Shown here one piece after another: positions 24,716-35,487 of a stretch of 64,000 nt of DNA. The notes under the pieces are model-generated. The model was not told where the DNA came from. It searched no databases and saw only the letters and a program-made list of their open reading frames with translations. Each line of letters starts with the position of its first letter. Positions within the stretch are counted from its first letter, which is position 1. Made by a program: the position numbers and the translations under genes. The stretch is from Sindora glabra. Taxonomy: Eukaryota; Streptophyta; Magnoliopsida; Fabales; Fabaceae. Location of the stretch: the NCBI GenBank assembly GCA_020226215.1, contig CM035227.1, forward strand, positions 5,449,343-5,513,342, written 5' to 3'.

Positions 24716-24890
24716 ATAGAAAAACAGAAGTTGAAGAGTCTCCCGCCATGGTGCAGCACGCATGAGGGTATTTTTGTCCACAAATGGTATCTCTTACATT
24801 CGTTAGCTTTGGGGGTAAATGACAGAATTAAAAATCAACGGGTATGGAGTGTAATTAACCTAAATTTTAGAGGAACTAAAAATAATTTAT

Positions 24891-25699
24891 TCATTTTTTA
24901 TAAAGTTCTTGAAATTTTCTTGGTGTAAGTATCACATTGATATTATAAAATTTATTAATAAAATTAAAAAAACTTTAAAATTGAAAGTTTTTATATGAAA
25001 ACTAGCACCCCATAACTTATGTTACTTTATATAAAAAAATATTTTCCCCATCTTTTATTATTTATTTATTATAGTTTAGCTTCATTTATTTTATTAAAAA
25101 ATATTTTTATAAGAAAATACTATATATATAATAATGATGTCACTTATATTGATAATTATAAAAATAATACCTAAAGACTTAGTAATGGAGAACAGTAAAT
25201 TACTTTTTCAAATTAAGGTAATTATTTTCCTTAAATTCTTCATATTTAATATTAAACAAATAAAACATTGTCTCCATCTTGTCATTTTATAATTAAATTT
25301 TGTGAAAAATATTTTCTATCAAAACTAATAGAACCTTAATTTATTTAATAAAGATTAAGAAAATAATTTAATTTATTTATTTTTAATAAAATTTTGAAAA
25401 CTATTCTTTACTTATAGATTAAAATCTATTTCATTCTTATTTCCCTCTTTACTTGAAATTTGTAGTTAGACTCATATATACATATAACTTTCTCTCATTT
25501 CATGTATAAATTACAATGTGGTTAGAAAATGAATAGAGAAATATGAAATAAATTTATTAAGATATTTTAATATTAAAGTGTAGAATAATAAAATATTTAT
25601 TAATAAAAAATTTAAAATTTAAAAATATTTAACACTTACTGAATTGTTAAAATGATAAAAAAAAAATTAAATGTAATAAATAATAAAGGAGAGAAGAAG
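24891..25699. other. AT-rich intergenic DNA without supported features
   Basis: No coding sequence, repeat boundary or RNA gene was recognised. Confidence 0.45.
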
Positions 25700-26640
25700 T
25701 GATAAATGCGGATGGATGGATAGTAGTTGGGAAGAATCACCCCCAAAAAAAATTATAAAATATTGTCAGCCGGCTCATTTTCAGCCCTGCGCGTCCTCTT
25801 TGATTGTGCAGGTTCCCCTCTCAATTTCTATTCCCTCCGGAGCCCTCATTTCTGCAGCCACTCGCTCCAGAGCCAGCCTATCTCCAGATTCCACAGGCGA
25901 GCCATCTTAACTCCAATCTCATTTTAACTTCAACTCTCTGCTTCCAAATCACTCATTATTAATTTCTGCCTCCTTTTTTATTTCAATTTTACTGTGGATT
26001 CAACTTATTCCATGATCAATTAAGGCTGCTGGGAGGGTCTTTTGTACCGGCTGGACAAATTCAGATTTTCATTTATTTTTTTTTATTTTTTAAAAGTCCG
26101 TAGGGGGGGAATTGGTTAATTATGATATTGACTATATATGCTCGATTGCTTTGTAATTCTTGTTATTTAATATTTAATAGTTTGTTTGAAAGGAGAGAGA
26201 ACGGAGGGAATAGGAAGAAAATGAATTTTTGTAATTTTTTTTTTTTAAGAATAGTCCCCCCCCCCCCCGGTTCCCTTCCTTCAAAAAGACGAATGTTGTT
26301 TCTTGATCTCAATTTACTCATGGGATCACAGTATCTACTTACTATCTCTATCAGATGATACTTTTATGATTCACTGGGAGGGAAGGTGCTTATGTGGCCT
26401 GTTGTACTCCACAGAACATCATAGTTCAGTATTTACATATGCCAAGTGTCTATCTGGTCTAGATTCATTCAAAGAGAGGAAAAAAATAACGAAGAAAGAA
26501 AACCTGAAATTTTAATTTTTGAGAAAAATACATTAACTTTCTCATAATTTTTAATGAAATTACTCGGACTTTAATCTTTAACGAAGAATTCAACTTGTCA
26601 AATGTATAATAAAATTAACAATTAACACACTTATTGAATG
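25700..26640. other. Patch resembling a gene leader, no definable coding sequence
   Basis: The segment 25766-25915 is clearly less AT-rich than its surroundings and pyrimidine-rich (CCCTCCGGAGCCCTCATTTC), as in 5' ends of plant genes. It is followed by a T-rich stretch and 26310-26475 with mixed composition. Two overlapping short frames (25716-25910, 25727-25927) have no known domain. It may be a stranded promoter/5' UTR of a lost gene or an untranslated first exon. A 13-base C run lies at 26256-26268. Homology to block A starts only at about 26640. Confidence 0.35.
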
Positions 26641-26728
26641 AGAGTGAGGATAAATGTAAGAGGATTTAAGAATTTCTCAACTCAAATTGTCATGACTATA
26701 TTTTGTTCAGCACCTGAGCTAGGAAGAC

Positions 26729-28601
26729 ATGGAAGCAAAGCGCCTCCCAGAAGTGAAGTTAAGCTCTGGCCAAAAGATGCCAATGCTGGGTTTTGGCACT
26801 GGAGCTGCATCTCTTCCACCACCTCACGAATTCATTCCCATTTTCATTGACGCCATCAAAGCCGGCTATCGCCATTTTGATACGGCAGCTCTCTATGGCA
26901 GCGAAGAATCTCTAGGCCAAGCTATAGTGCAAGCACTGCAGCAAGGTCTTATAAAAAATCGCAGTGAGATTTTTGTCACCACCAAGCTCTGGTGTACTGA
27001 TGCCCACCATGACCTTGTCCTCCCAGCCCTCAAAAGCTCACTGCAGTAAATAATTATACATCTACTTTTTCTAATTGTTTGCTTTTTGGTAATTCTTTTG
27101 TTACTTACTAACCTTTAGTTCTAATTGTTCTTTTGTGGACACCATATAATGAAGGAGGTTGGGACTCGAGTATGTGGACCTTTATCTAATCCATTATCCG
27201 GTAAGGCTTAGACAGGGGACTGAAATGCAAAACCTTTGTAAGGAAGATGTTCTTCCTTTCGACATAAAAGGAACATGGGATGCCATGGAAGAGTGCTCTA
27301 AATTGGGCTTAGCCAAGTCTATTGGCGTCAGCAATTTTGGTGCTTTAAAGCTTTCAGAACTTCTGAAGAATGCTACCATTCCTCCTGCTGTTAACCAGGT
27401 ACGTACTTCACTTGCTATGCATGAGACCCAATGTCTATAGTCCTCACATGTCTAATATTTGCTTGGCTTTATCGTTTTGTGGAATAAAAATCTCTAAAAC
27501 CTCAAACAACCTAGTGATTGTCGAGAATACTTAGTATTCTTAAATTATTTGTGTTCCAATGCTGCCTTTATTGTTTTTTCTGTAGTTCCAGTCGTTGCTT
27601 TGTCTTATTATTTATTTATGGAAGAAATACAAAATACCTCCTTGAACTTTAAGGTGTATTTTACTCCCTCCTACTTTAGAAACTGAGAAATCATTCCTTT
27701 AAACTTTGCAAAACTTGAATTTAATACCCATTGTTAACTTAATTAATTGTTTTATCAAATTTTATGATTTTTTATGAATTTTTTAACAACAATCATAATA
27801 TTAAAGTATATTGGTTTATTTTATCATTTTTTCACATTTAATTTTGTAATTCATTTTTTAATACTTAATTAAAACTTTATATATCTAATTTAATTCCTAT
27901 TAATTATATAACATAAAAATTATTTGTAAAAAAATAATAAGATAAACTAAAATACTATAATACTGTGATCCTTGTTAGAAAATATCATTAAAAAAATTAT
28001 ATAATTTGATAAAATAAGTTGATAATGAGTATTAATTTCAAGTTTTTATATAGTTTGAGGGGATAATTTTTAAGTTTTTAAAGTAAAAAGAGGTAAAATT
28101 TAATTATCCTAAAATTAAAGGGAATATTTTGCATTTTTTCCTTTATTTATTGTTTATCATTTTTCAAGTGATTTGCAATTGATGAAATGTTTGCAGGTGG
28201 AACTGAACGTAGCATGGCAGCAGGAAAATCTGAGGACATTCTGCAAAGAAAAAGGAATTCACGTGAGTGCATTCTCCCCTTTGGGAGCTAGCGGAGCTTT
28301 TTGGGGTACACTCGCTGTGATGCAGAGTCCAATCCTAAAGGAAATTGCAGTCGCAAAAGGCAAGTCTCTGGCTCAGGTTGCGTTGAGATGGATATTGCAG
28401 CAGGGTGTGAGTCCAATAGTGAAGAGTTTCAGCAAAGAGAGAATGAAAGAAAATCTTGAAATAATTGAATGGGAATTGAGTGAAGAAGAATTGAACAAGA
28501 TTAAGCAAGTTCCCCAGTGTAGGGCTTGTAGAGTTGAAATGTTTGTCTCCGAAAACGGACCTTACAAGACCCTCGAAGATCTTTGGGATGGCGAGATATG
28601 A
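26729..28601 (+). CDS. AKRa-2: aldo-keto reductase (AKR4 type), intact
   Basis: Three exons: 26729-27045, 27155-27398 and 28197-28601, all with GT-AG introns and consistent phase, giving 321 residues, the usual length of plant AKR4 proteins. These are cytosolic NADPH-dependent TIM-barrel reductases of carbonyl groups. The catalytic tetrad is Asp51, Tyr56, Lys86 and His119. Other cofactor signatures are GLAKSIGVSNFG and the C-terminal KSFSKERMKENLEII. The C-terminus ends YKTLEDLWDGEI, retained here but lost in AKRa-1. Intron 2 is 798 bp because a Mutator-like MITE (27620-28141) sits in it. Closest described relatives by motif are codeinone/methylecgonone reductase-like and polyketide reductase-like enzymes. 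The substrate is unknown. A TATATTTT motif 33 bases before the ATG is conserved with AKRa-1. Confidence 0.95.
27620..28141. mobile_element. Mutator-like MITE, copy 2, in intron 2 of AKRa-2
   Basis: The ends GGAAGAAATACAAAATACC and, reverse-complemented, GGAAAAAATGCAAAATATTC are flanked by a perfect 9-bp duplication TTTATTTAT (27611-27619 and 28142-28150). Nine-base duplications are typical of Mutator-like elements. AKRa-1 intron 2 has a single TTTATTTAT at the corresponding place (near 959-967) and no insert, so the boundaries are set by an empty site. It is non-coding with long internal inverted repeats, and of the same family as 11228-11720. Confidence 0.93.
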
Positions 28602-29666
28602 CTCTCACGTATTTCTCGTTATAGTTGTGTCATTACTGCTTATATTGGCCATAGCAAGTAAAGAAAAATTTACCTGAAAAGACTCTGTATTATGTTGTTG
28701 CAATACTATTTTAATAAAGTAATATCTTCAGCATATTCAGGATTTAAGCTCTGAAATTTGGCACTTGAAAAGCAAATATAATTTAAAAATTTACAGGCAT
28801 CTCGTATAAATAATGATGAAAACAATCAGAACCAAATGGAGGGCCAGGTGGCAGTGTCCTGCTGGTTCAATCTTTCAATATCAACATATCTTCGATATTT
28901 TTTATACCAGCCAAATCTCTCGATTTTTATTTTGATATGTGAATATTGTGAGGCTCCCTTTTAAAATATGATGTTACGTCCGGCTTTACCTCACATGTTG
29001 GTATCTTGAAATCGGAGGTACTTCCAAGCCAAATAATTTATCTGCGCTTGTTGTCGTTTTCATTCTTCTCCCTACGTGGCTCCATTTCTCTTTCTCTGCG
29101 TCCTTTTCTGTCTGTTTGTATATGCCTGATAATTAAAAGTGGTTGTCCTGTCATACAGAGTTTGCACATGCAACGTGGATTCATATGTGGTATTTACAGA
29201 ACTAAAAGCTTAATATCTTGACATCTGGACGCAACCTATACACTTCCCTTTCATTATTAATTTACTTTATCTCATTATCCATTAAAATTAAAGCAACTCC
29301 TGAACATATATTCTATCATCCGATCATATAATAAGTGGCTTTTACATAAAATATGTGAGACTTGTGAGTGAGTAAATTGTGGAAAGAGTCCAGCTATATA
29401 TACATCAACAGAAGACGCTTGATGCACGATCTTCAATTTATTAGTATTCAAAAATTATGAAGTTGCTATCTTAATCTTGAAAAATTACTGACGGGTGTGT
29501 ATCATTCATGTTTCAAGGATAGTGTCTTCTGACATTTTTCTTGTGGAAAATATCATTTTATTAATACTGCTCTCGTATAAGCAAATTATGCAAGTATAAT
29601 TTTAAAAGGGTTGGTGCCTGAGTTACATTTTGTGGTTGAGTTACAGAGAAACAGGAAGAAGGAGAT
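28602..29666. other. AKRa-2 to AKRb-2 spacer, block B
   Basis: No gene is present. It holds the 3' flank of AKRa-2 and the upstream region of AKRb-2. It aligns in pieces with block A (1400-1540, 1750-1815, 2295-2549, 8618-8860 and 8925-8985). The sequence GGTACTTCCAAGCCAAATAA at 29018 is the uninterrupted counterpart of the Copia insertion site. About 350 bp at 29245-29600 has no counterpart in block A. Confidence 0.75.
29395..29402 (+). promoter_or_regulatory. Possible TATA box of AKRb-2
   Basis: TATATATA in the context CAGCTATATATACATC lies about 270 bases upstream of the ATG, in the segment of block B absent from block A. It is the best TATA match near the gene, but AT-rich DNA makes chance matches likely. 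Confidence 0.3.
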
Positions 29667-31393
29667 ATGGAAAGGAAGAAAATCCCAGAAGTGGTACTGA
29701 ACTCAGGCCACAAAATGCCAATTATAGGCATGGGAACTTCAGCGGATCCTCTTCCACCAAATGATGAGCTTGTTTCCATCTTCATTGATGCCATTGAAGT
29801 TGGCTATCGTCATTTTGACACTGCTTCTGTCTATGGAACTGAGGAAGCCATAGGCCAAGCTGTGGCCAAAGCTATGGAGAAAGGTCTCGTAAGGAGCCGA
29901 GACGAAGTCTTCATCACTTCAAAGCCATGGAACACTGACGCTCACCGTGATCTCATTCTCCCATCTCTCAAGACCACACTCAAGTAACTATATATAATCC
30001 CCACTCCCTCTGTTTTATTTAATTTTATTCTTTTAAATCAAAGCAAGCATGTTCGAAAAAGATAAACTGATGTCTACGAGGATTCAAAAGTAGAATACAC
30101 GCTCAAGGGTTAGATCTATTTTATGAAAAAATCATAGGTTGTTTATAATTGATGTGAAAGGAAGTGAATTGGAAATAAGGAGCGGAGGGTGTGTTATCAC
30201 TGTTCATTGGATTATGGCTGATTGTGAGGTTTTTCTTTTCATTTTTTTCTCAGCAATTAATTACTTGGTAACTTGTATTGTATTGGAAATTGTTTAGAAA
30301 GCTGGGGATGGAGTATGTGGATCTTTACCTGATTCATTGGCCAGTGAGACTGAGACATGACCTTGAAAACCCAGTCAAGTTCTCAAAGGAAGATGTGCTT
30401 CCTTTTGATATAGAAGGGACATGGAAAGCTATGGAAGAGTGTTACAAACTGGGCTTGGCAAAATCTATTGGTATCTGCAATTATGGTACCAAAAAGCTCA
30501 CCCAGCTATTGGAGATTGCCACCATTCCTCCTGCAGTCAATCAGGTACTCTATGTGATTCCTATTCATCTATTTTCTTTCCTTTAGAAATTCTTGATTAT
30601 GAATTGATGCAGATGAATAATTGAATATGCTACTTTACTGGTTTTAGGTAGAAATGAATCCATCATGGCAACAAAGGAAGCTGAGAGAGTACTGCAAGCA
30701 GAAAGGAATTCATGTGAGTGCATGGTCAGCGCTTGGAGCTTACAAGATCTTTTGGGGTTCAGGTGCGGTCATGGAGAATCCAATCCTTCAAGATATTGCT
30801 AAGGCCAAAAACAAGACCATAGCCCAGGTAATTCAAAATTATAAGCTGTAGAAACCCACCAACATGTTCCAACATCTTAATGTCATGTACAAGAACATAA
30901 TGTTTATTTGGAATATGACTCATTTTGTAATATGCCGAGAAAGATAATACTAAACATTAAAGAAAAAAAAAATTAGTTGTTACCGGTCACCATTATCACC
31001 AGTCATGTCTCCTTCAAAAGAACACCGTATGAAGATTCTAAAATCTATGGTCATTGTCAGGACCACCAATGACAAAATGGGACTTGTCCGATTCATAGAA
31101 GTTAGTACCTGCCATTAAGAACTAAGAAACAGAGAAAGTATTAATTAAGTGTGAAATATTCATTTCAGGTTGCACTGAGATGGGCATACCAACAAGGTTC
31201 AAGTGCTATGGCCAAGAGCTTCAACAAAGAGAGGATGAAACAGAACCTCGACATATTTGATTTTGAGCTGACTAAAGAAGAATTAGAAAAGATGAAGCAG
31301 ATTCCACAGCGCAGGCAATACATAGGAGACATGTGGCTTTCCGAAACTGGATCTTACCAGGCAGTTGAACAACTTTGGGATGGGGATCCTTAA
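29667..31393 (+). CDS. AKRb-2: aldo-keto reductase (AKR4 type), intact
   Basis: Four exons: 29667-29983, 30298-30544, 30648-30827 and 31169-31393, all GT-AG, giving 322 residues. The catalytic tetrad is Asp51, Tyr56 (HFDTASVYG), Lys86 (TSKPW) and His119 (LIHWP). The C-terminal cofactor segment is KSFNKERMKQNLDIF. The usual SIGVSNF motif reads SIGICNYG: the serine that helps hold the nicotinamide amide is cysteine, with Asn kept. Exons 1 and 2 match AKRa in position and phase. Exons 3 and 4 together equal AKRa exon 3 (405 bp), so AKRa lacks the third intron. It is a cytosolic NADPH-dependent carbonyl reductase of unknown substrate, in tandem with AKRa-2 on the same strand and convergent with the TM9 gene. 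The ATG agrees with its paralogues. Confidence 0.95.
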
Positions 31394-32134
31394 AATATTG
31401 TTTGTCTTAACAGAAATTAGTAATGTAGGAAAATAAATGGACTTCTTCATACTAGAACTTCCTGGTTCTAGTTTGTTCTTAAGATATATGTCTGTACAAT
31501 TATGATTATCTCTATTTTTATAGACTAATCAAAGTTGATTTCATTTCGATTTATGAATGGTAGACAGTGTTCTTGCTCTTACACAGTGCGTTGTTTCTCA
31601 TTTTTAGCGAGTTGTAAGGACATTTGCACGACAGCATTTCAGTGATATTACTTGATCACGGTGATTCTATGTTACATCCAGAATATTTGGTCATCACCAG
31701 CCGTATCAGATTAATCAAAGTTTCCTGTAACCATATATTGCAGGATGATGAATATTTCATTTCAAATTTACAAGAGTTTTTTTTTGGTAAGACAAGAAAA
31801 TTAAAGTTCATTTCAATCTTGTTAATTTAAATTATTAACTTAGAAAACGAATCTTAGAATTTAATTCACGTGGACCGGATAGAAACGTATGATGAAGTAA
31901 ATTCAAATAGAAAAGGTATTGCAGAGTTCGATTTAAGATGATGATTAGTACAAAAGTTCTACTCCAAAGCACCTACTTGATGGTCTAAAAGGTGGCTCTG
32001 GAAGCTGAATACAGGCAGAACCCAGCTTCCCCTTATATTACATCAAAGAACTACAAAATGACTATAATTCTCTACAAAATGCCTATGAAAATCAAAGACA
32101 ACAGATCTAGAGGACTCATCTGTGATAATTGCAC
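31394..32134. other. Convergent 3' region between AKRb-2 and the TM9 gene
   Basis: This 741-bp stretch should contain both 3' UTRs. The part nearest the TM9 stop (about 31950-32134) has mixed composition like a plant 3' UTR on the minus strand. No separate gene is supported; the short open frame 31624-31830 has no recognisable product. Confidence 0.6.
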
Positions 32135-35100
32135 TTACTCACATTTGATGGATCGATATATATGACGGACAAAGAGCAAGGCCGCACGGAAGCCAATAGC
32201 TCCAAGCATCAAGAAGAAACCATAGCAGATGCAGGCCATGTATCCAAAGAAAAACGAGGTCTGCATGAACCCGGACATATCAGAGCGTGCATAGTAGTAA
32301 TACAGACAATAGGCATAGATGAACAGCCCCGTTGATCCACCACACAGGAATGATCTGTAAGAAGACAAAAGCACATAAGCAGCGTCCAGCGAGCATACAA
32401 CAAACTACACGCAAAAGCAAAGCAGACTACACAGAATTTCATGTGATTCACTTCAAAGGAGAACTCTTCCTATTTAAGCTAAGAATATATGCATGCAATA
32501 AATACAAACAGGAAATAGAGTTGAAAACAATTGCTAAGCAATGACTCGTACCTCCACCACCACTCATGGTCCTCAGCAGCAAGCTGGAAGTATGTCAATG
32601 CCACCGTAATGAAAGCAGTAACAATCAAGAGAATGATGAAGACGACGAACAGGATGCTGTAAATGGTGTAAATCCTGTGCCCCCAAACACTGGCAAATAT
32701 ATAGTAAAGTTCTATATATATTGCACTAAAAGGCAAAAACCCTGCCATTGCCATCTGTGGAATTGTTCCGCGATACCATGGCAAAGGTGGAATCTCCCTG
32801 GGATATTTCGTTGTGCGGCATGGAGCTTGGAATTCTGCCTTGCTATTCTTCCCAGCAATCCCGCCCAACACAAGCAAAGGTGATGTTACAAGAGTCCATA
32901 TGAGAACTATCACCACAATTGTACCAAATGGAAGGGCAGCAGTGGCATTGTAAACAATGGCAACGGTGTTCAAAAAACAAAATGTGAGAAACAAAGGTCC
33001 ACAGAAAAGGCATCCAGTCAATAGTAGATTCCTAACCTGTGATGCCAAAGGACAAATGTAAAATGATTAAACACCGAACTAATCCAAGTTCAACAGGTAC
33101 TGAACCAAATAACAGAGAGAATAGTTAAGTGCATACCCAGTTTGTCCCCTCTAGTTGACAGTAAAACGAGGTTGCAGTATAACCAGCAATCCCTGAAGTG
33201 AGAGCATATATGACAACAAGTGCAGTAAACAGAGCTCCTCGGTTGTATGGGTAAAATACACCAACAAGTGCCAAAATGAATATGAATACCGTGCTGCATT
33301 GTATGCATAAATGCAATTAATTGTAAAATAAAATAATAAATAAATATTTGAATTTTGAATAAGTTTATGTGATTGAGGCTTGAGAGACTGCAACAGGCCA
33401 GAAGAAAACTTACAGAGTAAACAGTTGGGTACCAGATCCAAGGGCAGCTGCAAATAGAGACTTGTACTTGGGAAACCTAAAAACATCTCCATGAATATAT
33501 TTCCAACCAGTCTCTTCCTGGTCCTCAGCAGATTCCTCATCGTGGGCATACCTTTTTTTAAAAGAGAAACCAGGTTAATTCAGGAATAACCAACAGAGAT
33601 TCCATAAAATGGCCAAAGTCAACATGAAGACCAAAATATAGAGATAGCATTACAGTTCTTACTTGACGAAATCATTCTTCAAGACTCTCATTAGAATAGT
33701 TGCAAGGAACCCAGTTAGAAGGAGAACTGTCACACATGAATTTATGATTGAAAACCAATGGATTTCCAAATGATGAGGCAGTGAAGATGATTGCGAGTAC
33801 TTGTCCATCCGCTTTTCAAAAGGAGTTTTGGTCTCCTTCCATTTTACGGTATAGAGAAATTCTACATCAACTTCATTATCTTCAGTAACATCCACAAGGG
33901 CATTTGGATCTGTTCTTACATTGATTTCAATGACATGGTCCTTATTATAATAAATTTCAAAGTGAATATGCTTGTACAGATAGTACTTATAATCACTAGG
34001 GTCTTTTCCTTCCTTATCCACTTTTCCTATGAAACCCCAAATAGGTAGATCATCATAATACATCTGAAAATAGTAGTCCTTGTGAACAGCAGATCGAAAT
34101 TTGGCCACTTCTTCCTTCTTCAATGTCTTTTTACAAACTACTTCAGAATCTTTTTCACGTTGGAACTCAAGTTTATATGGGGCACTAACTAATCGATCCC
34201 CATTCAAGACCTCACCAAGAGCCTCCTTTTTCTCTTTCACATGATCTGTGATTACATTCAAACAAATAAACCAAATGCACTAACAAATAACCAGTGGAAA
34301 AGGAAGCTTACCAGAAGACTAAACCAACCTGGTGAACAGAAGGGGAGGTCGAAATACCGATATGTTTCACTAGAAGGGGGGAAAAAAAGAAAAAAAAGAT
34401 GATTACTAGATATCAGTATATCATTTGTAAAGCAACAACAAACTCAAACACTGACTAGATAGTTTCCGAATGAATATACCTCCTTTCAACAGAACACACA
34501 CACACAAACAGAGACCAACTATTGTCAGCCTATTTTGTCAAAGCCCATTAATCAGCAGGTGCTTATATTTTATACAGAATAGATCAGGTGGACTTTTTTT
34601 TTTTTTTTCCTCTTTTCAAAACACATATCTCAGCACCTGCTATCAATGTAATTAAAAAATCCTGTCATTCGACAACTTCATAAAAAAGGGTTCTATATTG
34701 TGATTCTGCAATGGAAACATTAAGTGGAGAAAAAACTTCACATGAAATAATTTCAAAGCATAAATACGCGAATTTCATTCCAGCCATTTATAAACAAAGG
34801 GATCGTTGTTCTATTAACAAGAAAGAGCCACATCTCCTGGGCATACATTTGTCTTTTAAAAAACACCTCATTCCTTGAAGTGGCAATAGATCGAGTATTA
34901 GAATCAATGTTCAGCAACAATAAACCCACATTCCCTGTCTCAATCTCAGATGTATCGACCATAATAACAGAAACAATGCAGGACATATCGGAATCAACAC
35001 CTAACAATCGAGGAAAATATAACCCCACTTCCGACCTCAGCCTAATACTGCTACCTAAATATTAAATTTAAAACAAGAGCATATTTTGGCATTTCCATAC

Positions 35101-35487
35101 TCGATTTAATTATTCATCACACTGAAACAACACATTGCAAACCTGTAACTCACAATTTTTCCAGCATTTTCCTCGGAACAAAGCATAATCAAGTACGCGA
35201 ATTTTACATTAAACCAATACCCCTTTGAATCATATTAGATCCAGCTGAGCAGAAAAAATTGCCCAACCCAACTCAAACCCATCAAACAATATATGCCTAT
35301 TGAAAAAGAACTCTCAGATCAAGTGCATGAATTACCTGGGGTTGTGAAAAGGTCCAACCTTATTGGCATACAGAGGAACCAGATCTCCTTCTGAGTACCG
35401 ATGATCTGATGCATCCGAACTCACATGGCTCACACCACAAACTAAAACAACAAGGGCGACGACCGACATCGCCATGAGCTTCCCCAT
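32135..35487 (-). CDS. Transmembrane 9 superfamily protein (EMP70/nonaspanin)
   Basis: Seven exons on the minus strand: 35336-35487, 34329-34369, 33663-34245, 33414-33551, 33137-33293, 32552-33036 and 32135-32354. They join in frame to 591 residues, matching the roughly 590-residue plant TM9 proteins of the Arabidopsis TMN2/TMN3/TMN4 group, which I recognise by text along the whole length. Residues 1-26 form a signal peptide (MGKLMAMSVVALVVLVCGVS). A luminal EMP70 domain follows (VPLYANKVGPFHNP, YYFQMYYDDLPIWGFIGKVD), then the first membrane segment at about 229-250. Eight more C-terminal segments follow, including PYNRGALFTALVVIYALTSG and HRIYTIYSIL. The C-terminus YRSIKCE fits the KXD/E signal for COPI-dependent Golgi retention known in plant EMPs. 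The family acts in Golgi/endosomal membrane protein sorting and adhesion. The ATG at 35487 starts the signal peptide; an upstream in-frame ATG (35526) would add 13 residues that spoil it. The 41-bp exon 2 is easily missed. Confidence 0.97.

Larger units (their letters stand above)
22335..24890. mobile_element. Candidate 2.5-kb element with terminal inverted repeats
   Basis: The left end near 22351-22420 (CCTTTCCTAAAATTTGAGTT, then AAATACACAG and TTTTGATTTTCAGAATT) aligns by eye with the reverse complement of 24800-24875 (CCTCTAAAATTTAGGTTAAT, TACACTCC, TTGATTTTTAATTCTG). Identity is about 65-70% over about 65 bp. Behind the arms both sides have a CCCCC-containing patch (22443-22448 and the complement of 24810-24815). 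There is no transposase. It encloses the 109-bp tandem duplication at 23537. It could instead be two separate elements facing each other. Confidence 0.4.

Noticed and set aside
25716..25927. Two overlapping 64-66-codon frames in a GC-richer patch
   Set aside because: Both frames are short, overlap out of phase and show no family motif; the patch looks like a leader rather than coding sequence.
32135..34655. Several plus-strand open frames over the TM9 gene
   Set aside because: They are shadows of the well-supported minus-strand exons or lie in its introns.
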